NCBI GenBank assembly: GCA_049282265.1
Contig: JBAPTR010000032.1
Coordinates: forward strand, 1-48,424
DNA: 48,424 bases
Reading direction: 5' to 3'
Source of the DNA: CAYUCJ01 sp049282265
GTDB lineage: Bacteria; Desulfobacterota; DSM-4660; Desulfatiglandales; Desulfatiglandaceae
Shown here: positions 23,345-31,832 of the stretch, in pieces
Layout of the letters: each line of letters begins with the position of its first letter
Position numbering within the stretch: the stretch's first letter is position 1
Program-made: the position numbers and the translations under genes
The notes under the pieces: model-generated
Seen by the model: only the letters and a program-made list of their open reading frames with translations
Database searches by the model: none
What the model was told of the DNA's origin: nothing

Positions 23345-23950
23345 ATGGGTTTTTATCCGCCGCCCCTCGAAAATCTGATCGAACTTCTTTCCAGGCTTCC
23401 CGGCATCGGACAGAAGTCCGCCGCCCGAATCGCCCTTTACATCCTGAAAAGCGACCCTGAACTGGCTCGGGACCTGGCACAGGGGCTCCTGCAGGTGAAG
23501 GACAGGATCAGATTCTGCTCCGTCTGCTTCAACCTGACCGAGGATGACCCCTGCGCCATCTGCACGAATGAAGCCAGAAACAACGGCACCATCTGCGTGG
23601 TCGAAGGCCCCGGGGACCAACTGGCCCTGGAGGAAAGCGGTTATTTCAGGGGACGATACCACGTTCTCCACGGGGCGCTTTCTCCCCTCGACCACATTGG
23701 TCCCGAGGACCTGAAGATCAGTGAACTGCTTTCCCGCCTGGAACCGGAAGGGGTCACGGAAATCATACTGGCCACCAATCCCACCACTGAAGGGGAAGCC
23801 ACGGCCTCTTTTCTGAGGGATATTCTGTCGGACAAGGGGTTGGAAATCACGCGAATCGCCCTGGGCGTTCCTATGGGAGGCGATCTCAAGTACATGGACC
23901 GGGTGACCCTGCAATATGCCCTCAAGAGCCGCATGAAGGTGGAATCGTGA
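23345..23950 (+). CDS. recR: Recombination protein RecR
   Basis: A 201-residue protein with an N-terminal helix-hairpin-helix (SRLPGIGQKSAARIA), a four-cysteine zinc motif (CSVCFNLTEDDPCAIC), a Toprim domain with CVVEGPGD and the Walker-like C-terminus. Length is normal for RecR. It loads RecA at single-strand gaps with RecF/RecO. It follows ybaB and overlaps the next gene start by four bases (GTGA), which places a flavin oxidase in the same transcript. Confidence 0.97.
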   Translation: MGFYPPPLENLIELLSRLPGIGQKSAARIALYILKSDPELARDLAQGLLQVKDRIRFCSVCFNLTEDDPCAICTNEARNNGTICVVEGPGDQLALEESGYFRGRYHVLHGALSPLDHIGPEDLKISELLSRLEPEGVTEIILATNPTTEGEATASFLRDILSDKGLEITRIALGVPMGGDLKYMDRVTLQYALKSRMKVES

Positions 23951-25374
23951 TCGACCGGGCGGATCTTGAATCCCTCGCCCGAATCGTGGGGCCGGAAAAC
24001 CTGATCACCAGCCGGAATAAACTCGAGGCCTACACCACCGACGGTACGAAACTGGTCTACACCCCGGATGGCGTTGTCTTTCCCAACAGCACAGAGGAGA
24101 CAGCGGATATCCTTAGCCTCGCGGCCGCACGCGGATTCCCGGTGATACCCAGGGGGGCCGGAACCGGGATGAGCGGGGGATCGCTCCCCGTCAACGGCGG
24201 GCTGGTCCTGTCGCTCGAGCACATGAACCGGATATTGGAGATCGACCGCGAAAACCTCGTAGCCAAGGTGGAACCCGGCGTCATCACCGCCCATCTCCAG
24301 GAAGCCGTTGAAAAAGTGGGCCTTTTTTATCCCCCGGATCCGGCAAGCATCCACATTTCCACCATCGGCGGGAACGTGGCCGAGTGCGCCGGTGGACTCC
24401 GGGCCGTCAAATACGGGGTGACCCGGGACTATGTCCTCGGACTCACCATCGTACTCCCCACCGGTGAAATCATCCGGACGGGCGTGGAGACCATGAAAGG
24501 CGTGGCCGGCTATGATATCACGCACCTCATCGTGGGTTCGGAAGGGACCCTGGCCGTGGTCACTGCCATCACCCTCAGGCTGCTTCCAAAACCCGAGACC
24601 TGCAGGACCATGCTCGCCTTTTTCACGGACGTCTCAGAGGCGGTCCTCACGGTGACCAGCATCATTCATCGGGGCATCATACCCACCATCCTTGAATTTA
24701 TGGACAGGGTCTGCCTCGATAGCATCCGGGAGCACATGGAAATCCCCATTCCCGCGGACGCCGGAGCCATGCTGCTCATGGAAGTAGATGGGGATTCCCT
24801 CTCGGTGGAGCAGGGAAGCCGGAAAATTCAGGAAGTCTGCGAAGAAAGACGCGCAATCAGTTTTGAAAAAGCGTCCACCCCGGAAGAGGCCGAAAGGCTC
24901 TGGCAGGCCCGTCGCGAGATCTCTCCTTCCCTTTACAAACTGAGGCCACACAAAACCAGCGAGGACGTCGTGGTGCCGAGGAGCAGACTCCCGGAGCTGA
25001 TCTCAGCACTTCATGAACTCAGCGCCAGGTACGACCTCCCCCTGCCTGCCTTCGGACATGCAGGAGACGGGAACATCCACGTCAACATCATGCATGACAA
25101 AGATAACCCCCGGGAAAGGGAAAAGGTGGTGCCGCTGGTCAGGGAGCTTTTCGAGAGGGTACTGCAGATGGGCGGGACCATCACCGGTGAGCACGGCATT
25201 GGAATCACCAAGGCCCCTTACCTGGAGATGGAAATACCCAAACCCGGTCTGGAGTTGATGATCAGAATCAAGAAGGCCTTTGATCCAAAGGGAATCCTGA
25301 ATCCCGGAAAGATCTTTCCAACCTGTTCCCATCAAGACTGCTGTCCAATTGGCCTGAGCGATACTCCAAATTAG
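23947..25374 (+). CDS. glcD: FAD-linked glycolate/lactate oxidase subunit (GlcD family)
   Basis: A 475-residue flavoprotein of the VAO/PCMH fold. The FAD-binding part has PRGAGTGMSGGSLPVNGG (about residue 65-82) and ASIHISTIGGNVAECAGG (about 132-150). The C-terminal domain carries the metal/substrate segment PAFGHAGDGNIHVNI and the conserved GTITGEHGIG. The GTG start overlaps recR by four bases. Family members oxidise D-lactate, glycolate or other 2-hydroxyacids, passing electrons to a GlcF-type iron-sulfur subunit. No GlcE or GlcF follows, so the electron acceptor partner is not in the window. Confidence 0.93.
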   Translation: MIDRADLESLARIVGPENLITSRNKLEAYTTDGTKLVYTPDGVVFPNSTEETADILSLAAARGFPVIPRGAGTGMSGGSLPVNGGLVLSLEHMNRILEIDRENLVAKVEPGVITAHLQEAVEKVGLFYPPDPASIHISTIGGNVAECAGGLRAVKYGVTRDYVLGLTIVLPTGEIIRTGVETMKGVAGYDITHLIVGSEGTLAVVTAITLRLLPKPETCRTMLAFFTDVSEAVLTVTSIIHRGIIPTILEFMDRVCLDSIREHMEIPIPADAGAMLLMEVDGDSLSVEQGSRKIQEVCEERRAISFEKASTPEEAERLWQARREISPSLYKLRPHKTSEDVVVPRSRLPELISALHELSARYDLPLPAFGHAGDGNIHVNIMHDKDNPREREKVVPLVRELFERVLQMGGTITGEHGIGITKAPYLEMEIPKPGLELMIRIKKAFDPKGILNPGKIFPTCSHQDCCPIGLSDTPN

Positions 25375-25485
25375 CCAATGCTATTCTTCTTGCTACACTA
25401 CATTTCAGCCAGCAGGCCTGATCTGGTCAAAATTGCCAGAGGCAGACAAACCTGAAGTTGCCTAAGGATGAGACTCCCCGGATCA

Positions 25486-26424
25486 CTAGAACCTATCCGG
25501 GTCCCCCATCAGAGTTGCTCTTCTATCCTCGGCTTCCACAAAAATCCGCTTAATTTTGGGGTAGACCTGCTTGATTTCGCTGTCCAGTCGGGCAATGGAC
25601 TTTTCAATGTCTCCTGCAGAGGCAGTGTTATCAAAATCCACACTCAGATTTAAGAGGATGAAATCGGGGCCCATGTGCAGGGTCAGAATTTCATTGATGT
25701 GATGGATCTTGTCGTATGATCCGGCAATTTTTCTTATTCCCTGAATCACTTCTTTGTTGGCACTTTCTCCGATCAACAGTCCCTTTGTCTCATAGGCAAG
25801 CCAGGCAGCCGTACCGGCAAGAATCAGGCCGATGACAATGGAGGCCATCCCATCATAATAGGTGCGAGAGGTGATCTGGCTCATCAATATCCCCAGAAAG
25901 GCCACAACAATACCAAGGATAGCCGCAGAATCTTCAAAGAGCACAACGAACATGGAAGGATCCTTGCCGCGCTTAACAGCCTTTAAATACCCCCATTTTC
26001 CTTTTGCTTTTGTAAATTCGGTCAAGGCAAAATACCAGGCCGCGCCTTCAAAAAGCATGGCCAAGGCCAGCACGATATAATTGAGGTAGGGACTTTGAAT
26101 AGGTGTGGGATGCAGAAAATGATGCACCCCTTTGTAAATGGAGACTCCGGCACCCACTGCAAAAATCAAAATAGCAACAATAAAACTCCAGAAATACACC
26201 TCCTTGCCGTGACCGAACGGAAACCTTTCGTCCGGGGGCATTTTCGCCCTTCGCAGCCCGTAAAGCAAAAGGACCTCATTGCCGGTATCCACAAGAGAAT
26301 GTACGCCTTCGGACAGCATGGCCGAACTCTTGGTGAAGAAAAAGGCTATGAATTTGGTCACTGCAATCAGGAAATTTCCGACAAGCGCAGCAAAAATAAC
26401 TTTTTTTCGAGAAGGTGGTGCCAA
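25486..26424 (-). CDS. Cation diffusion facilitator family transporter
   Basis: A 312-residue CDF protein with six hydrophobic segments and a C-terminal cytoplasmic domain. The transport-site motif HSLVD lies in the second segment (about residue 41) and a matching Asp lies in YYDGMASIVIG of the fifth. Such proteins export Zn2+, Fe2+, Mn2+ or Co2+ in exchange for protons; the metal cannot be chosen from sequence. The start is TTG at 26424 with GGAG about 11 bases upstream. It is a single gene, convergent with glcD. Confidence 0.9.
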   Translation of the reverse strand: MAPPSRKKVIFAALVGNFLIAVTKFIAFFFTKSSAMLSEGVHSLVDTGNEVLLLYGLRRAKMPPDERFPFGHGKEVYFWSFIVAILIFAVGAGVSIYKGVHHFLHPTPIQSPYLNYIVLALAMLFEGAAWYFALTEFTKAKGKWGYLKAVKRGKDPSMFVVLFEDSAAILGIVVAFLGILMSQITSRTYYDGMASIVIGLILAGTAAWLAYETKGLLIGESANKEVIQGIRKIAGSYDKIHHINEILTLHMGPDFILLNLSVDFDNTASAGDIEKSIARLDSEIKQVYPKIKRIFVEAEDRRATLMGDPDRF

Positions 26425-26532
26425 TTATTCTTAAGCTCCCCAATGCAATCGGAAAGTCAGGTTTAAGAAGGCCTGTAAGGAATGCTAGCCCGTGTACCAG
26501 TCCCTGTCCCTGCGCTAGGCCTGGCGTTCGCT

Positions 26533-27849
26533 TTATGATGTCGGGCAGCGGGTCTCGTAGGTGCCTGCCGTCCTGTCCTGTAGGTAAACCCTGTCGAACC
26601 GCCCGGTGCTTGCCTCCTCGAACCAGGTCAGGCCCTGTTTCCGGCACGGACCACATGCCCTTCTCGGGATATGCACGGCAAGGATGTGATTCCCCTTGCT
26701 GGAGGTTGATTCGATGGAAAGGGCACCTGCGCAATCCATGCATCGACGAATTCGCTCGTGCTGTGTTTCTCTGATTCCGTCGGTATCGTAATAAATCTCC
26801 CGATTCCTTTCCACCACCTCGCCCGCTTTACAGTTGTTTTTCAGAAACTCATCCCGCAGGAACATGCCCTTGAGATCCGCCACCTGCTGTTCAATATACC
26901 GGGCAATATCCTTACGCTGGGGCTGGTAGTCCCGGTCGTAATTGGGCTCCTTGACATAGCTGGTGTCCAGACCGGCCATGGCCATGATGATTGCCACATT
27001 GACATAGGGAAGGGCGTTTTCCACGGCGTAGCCCCCTTCCAGGACGGCAATGTCGGGCTTTAGCCGAGCATTGAGCGTTGCGTAACCGCGGGCCGAGAAG
27101 TTCATGTGGGTAATGGGATCATTGAAATGGTTGTCCTGTCCCGCTGAATTAATGACCAGGTCCGGTTTGAACTGATCCAGAAGCGGCATGATGAGTTCTT
27201 CCAAAACGTAGAGGAATCCCCGCTCTCCGGTCTGGGGCGGCAAGGGAATGTTTATGGTTGTCCCCTCCGCATTGGGCCCGCCCAGTTCATCCGGAAACCC
27301 GGAGCCGGGATAAAGCGTCCGTCCATCCTGATGAATGGATATGAAAAGGGTGTCCGGGTCATGCCAGAAGATATCCTGAGACCCGTCACCATGGTGGCAG
27401 TCGGTGTCCACGATGGCTATTTTTTTCACACCATACGTGTCTCGCACGTATTCCGCCATGATGGCTTCGATGTTGATGTTGCAGAAACCGCGATTCCCGT
27501 GGACGACCCGCATGGCATGGTGTCCGGGCGGGCGCACGAGGGCGAAGGCACTCTCCACCTCCCCCTTGAGCACGGCATCCGCCGCCACCAGGCAACCCCC
27601 CGCAGAAATCAGGTGGCTTTCCGTGGTCACGGCGGACTCATCCGGCACACAGAAATGGACCGTTTGGATATCCTCCACCTCGGCGGGCCTTACGCGATAT
27701 TCCACCAGTCCGTCCACATCCAGGAGGCCTTCCTCCAGGATTTGGTCCTGTGTATAGAGGAGGCGTTCCTCCCTCTCGGGATGGGTGGAGCTGATGGCCC
27801 AGTCATAGGCCGGGAAAAAGACCAGGCCCGTTCTTCTCAGAGCTTTCAT
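26533..27849 (-). CDS. Histone-deacetylase-family amidohydrolase with C-terminal zinc-ribbon-like tail
   Basis: A 438-residue protein. The main domain (about 1-330) is of the HDAC/acetoin-utilisation/acetylpolyamine amidohydrolase superfamily. It shows PPGHHA and DTDCHHGDGSQDIFW with the zinc Asp and His, and the segment SIHQDGRTLYPG. After residue 350 there is an extra tail with CMDC and CGPC pairs about 28 residues apart, which looks like a zinc ribbon. The start is ATG 27849, four bases overlapping the upstream gene's stop (ATGA), with GGGGGAGG ahead. It deacetylates small amides or acyl-lysine in related proteins; the substrate is unknown here. Confidence 0.9.
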   Translation of the reverse strand: MKALRRTGLVFFPAYDWAISSTHPEREERLLYTQDQILEEGLLDVDGLVEYRVRPAEVEDIQTVHFCVPDESAVTTESHLISAGGCLVAADAVLKGEVESAFALVRPPGHHAMRVVHGNRGFCNINIEAIMAEYVRDTYGVKKIAIVDTDCHHGDGSQDIFWHDPDTLFISIHQDGRTLYPGSGFPDELGGPNAEGTTINIPLPPQTGERGFLYVLEELIMPLLDQFKPDLVINSAGQDNHFNDPITHMNFSARGYATLNARLKPDIAVLEGGYAVENALPYVNVAIIMAMAGLDTSYVKEPNYDRDYQPQRKDIARYIEQQVADLKGMFLRDEFLKNNCKAGEVVERNREIYYDTDGIRETQHERIRRCMDCAGALSIESTSSKGNHILAVHIPRRACGPCRKQGLTWFEEASTGRFDRVYLQDRTAGTYETRCPTS

Positions 27850-29522
27850 ACGGCCTCCCCCGGGCACGTCCATCCCTTGATAATTCCAGGGGTAATGGAA
27901 AGTCTGAGGCGAATATTCTGTCCCACCCTGGAAAATCCACGGACCATGTTGAAGACCTGCCGTTCGGTTACGGAAATCTCAAGCGGCCCCTGTCCCGCAC
28001 CAATCTTCCGCGCCTGTTCACGGAGGGCTTCTCTCGCCAGGGACATGGCCTCCTCGACGTTGAATCGGAAAGGGATTTTGCGGTCCACTCCTGCCTCCGG
28101 AATGACCAGGGCTCCTCTCTGGGTGTCCGCCTGGAGCGTTATCTCGGTCGTGACCCTGGCCACGGCGGCACCGATGGCATTGGCCACCCCGGAATGATCC
28201 GGAATCCGGAAGGGCAGACCCAGAGCCCGACCGACAAAAGGCGCTATCTGGTGAGCAGGGCCTCCTATCACCACCACCGCATCAGGTATAATCTCTTGCT
28301 CCTGGAGGACTTCATGAATGGTATACACAGGGCGGGAGTTTATGTGGTTAAGAAAGGCCCTGGCTGAATCAGCGATGGTGTCTGCCATGGTCTCGAGAAT
28401 GGCCCTGGCCGTCGATTCCGGTTCCTGTTTCCGGGAGGAACCAAGGCTTTTCATGGCGTCCGTTGCCGCCTCGCGGCTCCCCACCCTGAGGAGATTCAGG
28501 GTGATCATGGCGTCCGTGGGGGTAGGGACGGTCCCCCCAAGGGCCACGGGAGGGCCTTTTCTGGCGGGCCCTACCCGCAACTCCCCTCCCGTCCCCCTAC
28601 GAACTTCGCTGTCCCCTCCCACGCCTATGGAATGGGTCAAAAGAGATCGTATCAGGGTCTGGTAAAGGCCAAGGCGGATACCGCGGGGTTCCAGAAGGGG
28701 AACGCCGTCAAGCACGACCGTCATGTCGGTGGTCGTGCCTCCTATATCCAGTACCAAGGAGGTACCGCGACACCCATCCAGGGCCAGGGCACCCATCACG
28801 CTGGCGGCCGGACCCGATTGTGCCATCCCTGCCGGCGAATGGAGGGTATAATTCAGATCCATGGTCCCCCCGTCGGGCTTCAGGAGATAGCGGGGCGATC
28901 TCAACCCCTCTTCGTCGAGAATAACCCTGAGAGACCCGATGAACTGTTCGTGCACCCGGTGGAGGGCGGCATTGAGGTAGGTTGTGGCGATTCTGCGAGG
29001 AAAATTGAGACTCCCGGACACTTGGTGCCCCAGGGCCAGATGCGAAAACCCGGTCCTTACCCAACCCGAAATCTGTAACTCGTGGACCGGGTTGCGCACT
29101 GAGAATTTTCCCACAATCCCCACGTCAGGGATCCCCTTGCTTTGGATGTCCTCAGCGGCCCTGCGGACGGCCTCTTTGTCGAGTGGCGCCGCCTCAAAAC
29201 CCTGGTGATCCAGACAACCGCCAACCACTCGAAACGCGGGCCCCACGGAAAACCATTCGGGGTTCATACCCGGGCCCGCCGAGACAATCATTCCGGCTTC
29301 ATCCAACCGATCCTGGACAATGGCGTTGGTGGCCATGGTGGTGGAAAAGGCCATCCTCTCGATCTCTTCGGAGGGGAACCCGCCCGTGGTCTTTGAAATG
29401 GCCGACCTGATCGTCTCGATCAGGTCGTCACTCGTGGGGGTCTTCGTTTCAATCAGGACGCCCCCTCGATCCAGCAGGACAGCGTCCGTTTGGGTACCCC
29501 CCACATCCAGTCCCAGTATCAT
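27846..29522 (-). CDS. Hydantoinase/oxoprolinase family protein (HyuA type)
   Basis: A 558-residue member of the ASKHA-fold hydantoinase A family. The N-terminal phosphate loop is MILGLDVGGTQTDAVLLDRGG and a second one is TSLVLDIGGTTTDMTVVLDG near residue 260. The C-terminal segment ends with a hydantoinase-like part, but the long third domain of large HyuA proteins (about 700 residues) is shortened. The start is taken as ATG 29522; GTG 29540 adds six residues. It is coupled to the HDAC-like gene by a four-base overlap. Family members hydrolyse cyclic amides with ATP. Here no HyuB subunit follows. Confidence 0.85.
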   Translation of the reverse strand: MILGLDVGGTQTDAVLLDRGGVLIETKTPTSDDLIETIRSAISKTTGGFPSEEIERMAFSTTMATNAIVQDRLDEAGMIVSAGPGMNPEWFSVGPAFRVVGGCLDHQGFEAAPLDKEAVRRAAEDIQSKGIPDVGIVGKFSVRNPVHELQISGWVRTGFSHLALGHQVSGSLNFPRRIATTYLNAALHRVHEQFIGSLRVILDEEGLRSPRYLLKPDGGTMDLNYTLHSPAGMAQSGPAASVMGALALDGCRGTSLVLDIGGTTTDMTVVLDGVPLLEPRGIRLGLYQTLIRSLLTHSIGVGGDSEVRRGTGGELRVGPARKGPPVALGGTVPTPTDAMITLNLLRVGSREAATDAMKSLGSSRKQEPESTARAILETMADTIADSARAFLNHINSRPVYTIHEVLQEQEIIPDAVVVIGGPAHQIAPFVGRALGLPFRIPDHSGVANAIGAAVARVTTEITLQADTQRGALVIPEAGVDRKIPFRFNVEEAMSLAREALREQARKIGAGQGPLEISVTERQVFNMVRGFSRVGQNIRLRLSITPGIIKGWTCPGEAV

Positions 29523-29694
29523 AGAATCACCATTCGTCACATGCCCGTTTTCTGACCCGGCGTTAAGTTCCCTTGATCCCTACGCCTGACCTATGCTTCT
29601 ATAACATGAATCTCAACAAAAACCAAAGGCATATTCACCCAAATCCACCGTCTAATTTGCGCATCATATACTTGGACGGGGGGTTTGGAGACAT

Positions 29695-29822
29695 TCCTGA
29701 TCACCAGCAAGGTGTCAGATGCAAGGCGTCGAGGAACGACGACTGAGTCGTATGAACAATACGTCGCAAGGAGGAGCGACCGAAGGAACGCAGCAGATGA
29801 TGCCTTGCTGGTGCATCAGGGA
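29695..29822. repeat. 128-bp palindromic intergenic element
   Basis: TCCTGATCACCAGCAAGG (29695-29712) and CCTTGCTGGTGCATCAGGGA (29803-29822) are inverted copies with one gap. Inside is a smaller hairpin ACGAC-TGA-GTCGT. It lies in the 395-base gene-free stretch between the hydantoinase-like gene and pilB, about 95 bases before the pilB start. It looks like a non-autonomous mobile or REP-like element, unrelated to the element at 12857. No direct repeat at its edges is obvious. Confidence 0.6.
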
Positions 29823-29916
29823 TTCAAAAAAGACTTTCCATGGACAAGGTGAGATGGTACGATTCCGCAAAAGCATTTCCCGATGAACCGGCCCTTTCCC
29901 CCGGAGGTCATACCAG

Positions 29917-31743
29917 GTGAAACAGAGTGAAAATTGGGACCGCTCCTTCCCTGAAAAGGAGATCTGCCAGGTCCTTGTGGACAAGGGACTTATTTCCGAA
30001 GGGCAGAAAAAGGATATACTCGGGAAGAAACCGGGTATCAAGCGAAGGCTTGAAGCCGGTGAGAAGAAGGACCCTGCGACGCAGAAAGGGACACCCCTGT
30101 CCGACGCCCCGGTGACTATCGTGGATGTGATTGCCTCTCTGAAACTCACGAGAGCGGATGACCAGGCACGCCCGCTGGACGAGGAGATCATCGTCCAGGC
30201 CCTCGCGGAACACTGGAATCTGCCCTACCTGAAAATAGATCCCCTTAAACTCGATCTCAACCTGGTAACGGGGACCATCCCCCATTCTTTCGCCAGGAAG
30301 CACCTGGTGCTCCCCACAGGCATTCAAGACGGTACCCTCACCGTGGCCACTCCCAATCCCTTCAACCAGGAAGTCCTCGAGGACATCGCCAGGGCCTGCC
30401 ACATGAAGGTACGGGTGGTCGTCAGTTCCAAGACTGACATCCTCAAGCTGATCAATGAATTTTTTGGATTCAAGCGCTCCATTGCAGCGGCCGAACACCA
30501 GTTCACCGGGCTCCCCGTAGACCTGGGCAACCTGGAACAGTATGTCAAACTCAGATCATCCGAGGACCTGCCCTCGGACGATCATCACATTATCAACGCC
30601 GTCAACCACCTCCTGAATTATGCGTTTGACCAGAAGGCAAGCGACGTTCACCTCGAACCCAAGAGGGAATCCAGCCTCGTGAGGATGCGAATCGACGGTG
30701 TCCTGCACACGGTCTATAAGCTTCCCAAGAATGTCCATTCGGCCATGGTGAGCCGGATCAAGAACCTCTCACGACTCGACATGGCTGAAAAGAGGCGGCC
30801 ACAGGATGGCAGGATCAAGACGGCCCGGAAGGGGGTTGAGGCGGAAATCCGGATCTCCACGGTGCCGGTTGCCTTTGGGGAAAAGGTGGTGATGCGGATC
30901 ATGGATCCCGATGTCCTTTTTCAGGATCTCCAGGGCCTCGGTTTTACGGAAGCGGATCTTGAGCACTTCAAAGGCTTCATAAAGATGCCTTACGGAATTG
31001 TGCTTGTCTGCGGGCCCACGGGGAGCGGGAAGTCCACCACCCTTTACTCAGCCCTGCGATATCTTTCTACTCCCGAGATCAACATAACGACGGTGGAAGA
31101 CCCCATTGAAATGGTGAATGAGGATTTTAATCAGATTGCCGTTCAACCTGTCGTGGGGGTCACCTTTTCCACCATCTTGAGGAGCATACTCAGACAGGAC
31201 CCGGATATTATCATGCTCGGAGAGATGAGGGACCTCGAAACGGCTCAAAACGCCGTTCAGGCCGCACTTACCGGACATCTGGTCCTTTCCACGCTTCATA
31301 CCAACGATGCGCCCTCGGCCATTACCAGGCTCCTGGACCTGGGGGTTCCCTCGTTCCTGATCCAGGCGACCCTTGTGGGGGCCCTCTCACAACGACTCCT
31401 GCGCAAGATCTGTCCCTATTGCAAGGAATCTTTTCCCATGGAATCCCGGGAACTGGAGACCATGGGCCTGGACCTCGGGAAAAGGGGAACTGTCACGCTT
31501 CAGCGGGGCAAGGGTTGCATCAAATGTCGCGGAACAGGATATCTTGGGCGTACGGCCCTTTTCGAAGTGATGCCTTTCAGCGAACCCCTCAAACAACTTG
31601 TGACACGCAAGAAAAACCTGGAGGACCTGAAGGCCCAGGCAAGGGCTGAAGGTATGGTCAGCCTTAGGGAAAACGCCGTCAACAAACTGCTGGAAGGCAT
31701 GACCACGTACCAGGAAGTCCTGAGAGTGACATGGAATCAATAA
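29917..31743 (+). CDS. Type II secretion / type IV pilus assembly ATPase (GspE/PilB family)
   Basis: A 608-residue secretion ATPase. The N-terminal MshEN/GspE_N domain (about 60-170) includes LPYLKIDPLKLDL. The ATPase core has Walker A GPTGSGKSTTLYSAL (K372), the Asp box, the Walker B segment DPDIIMLGEMRD (usual GEIRD) and GHLVLSTLHTNDA. A four-cysteine zinc motif, CPYC...CIKCRGTGY, lies near residue 495-540. The start is GTG with GGAGG nine bases upstream. It powers pilus extension or secretion, but no pilin, PilC or GspD gene is nearby. Length and zinc motif fit PilB as well as GspE. Confidence 0.92.
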   Translation: MKQSENWDRSFPEKEICQVLVDKGLISEGQKKDILGKKPGIKRRLEAGEKKDPATQKGTPLSDAPVTIVDVIASLKLTRADDQARPLDEEIIVQALAEHWNLPYLKIDPLKLDLNLVTGTIPHSFARKHLVLPTGIQDGTLTVATPNPFNQEVLEDIARACHMKVRVVVSSKTDILKLINEFFGFKRSIAAAEHQFTGLPVDLGNLEQYVKLRSSEDLPSDDHHIINAVNHLLNYAFDQKASDVHLEPKRESSLVRMRIDGVLHTVYKLPKNVHSAMVSRIKNLSRLDMAEKRRPQDGRIKTARKGVEAEIRISTVPVAFGEKVVMRIMDPDVLFQDLQGLGFTEADLEHFKGFIKMPYGIVLVCGPTGSGKSTTLYSALRYLSTPEINITTVEDPIEMVNEDFNQIAVQPVVGVTFSTILRSILRQDPDIIMLGEMRDLETAQNAVQAALTGHLVLSTLHTNDAPSAITRLLDLGVPSFLIQATLVGALSQRLLRKICPYCKESFPMESRELETMGLDLGKRGTVTLQRGKGCIKCRGTGYLGRTALFEVMPFSEPLKQLVTRKKNLEDLKAQARAEGMVSLRENAVNKLLEGMTTYQEVLRVTWNQ

Positions 31744-31762
31744 AATGGAGGCGTAAGGCGTA

Positions 31763-31817
31763 GGGCACAAAGAAAAAGCAAGAGAACAACCGTTATTCGA
31801 GTATGGGCCTTGTGCCC
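31763..31817. other. Inverted repeat between pilB/gspE and recN
   Basis: GGGCACAA (31763-31770) and TTGTGCCC (31810-31817) are perfect inverted copies with a 39-base loop. They fill the gap between the two genes. It may be an mRNA structure or a small palindromic element. Confidence 0.35.
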
Positions 31818-31832
31818 GGAGCCTAACAAACC

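Noticed and set aside
23641..24525. Long minus-strand frame across recR and glcD
   Set aside because: It runs antisense to two well-recognised genes and has no domain.
27331..28197. Long plus-strand frame opposite the HDAC-like and hydantoinase-like genes
   Set aside because: It is opposite two coding regions with conserved active-site motifs; no ribosome site or family.
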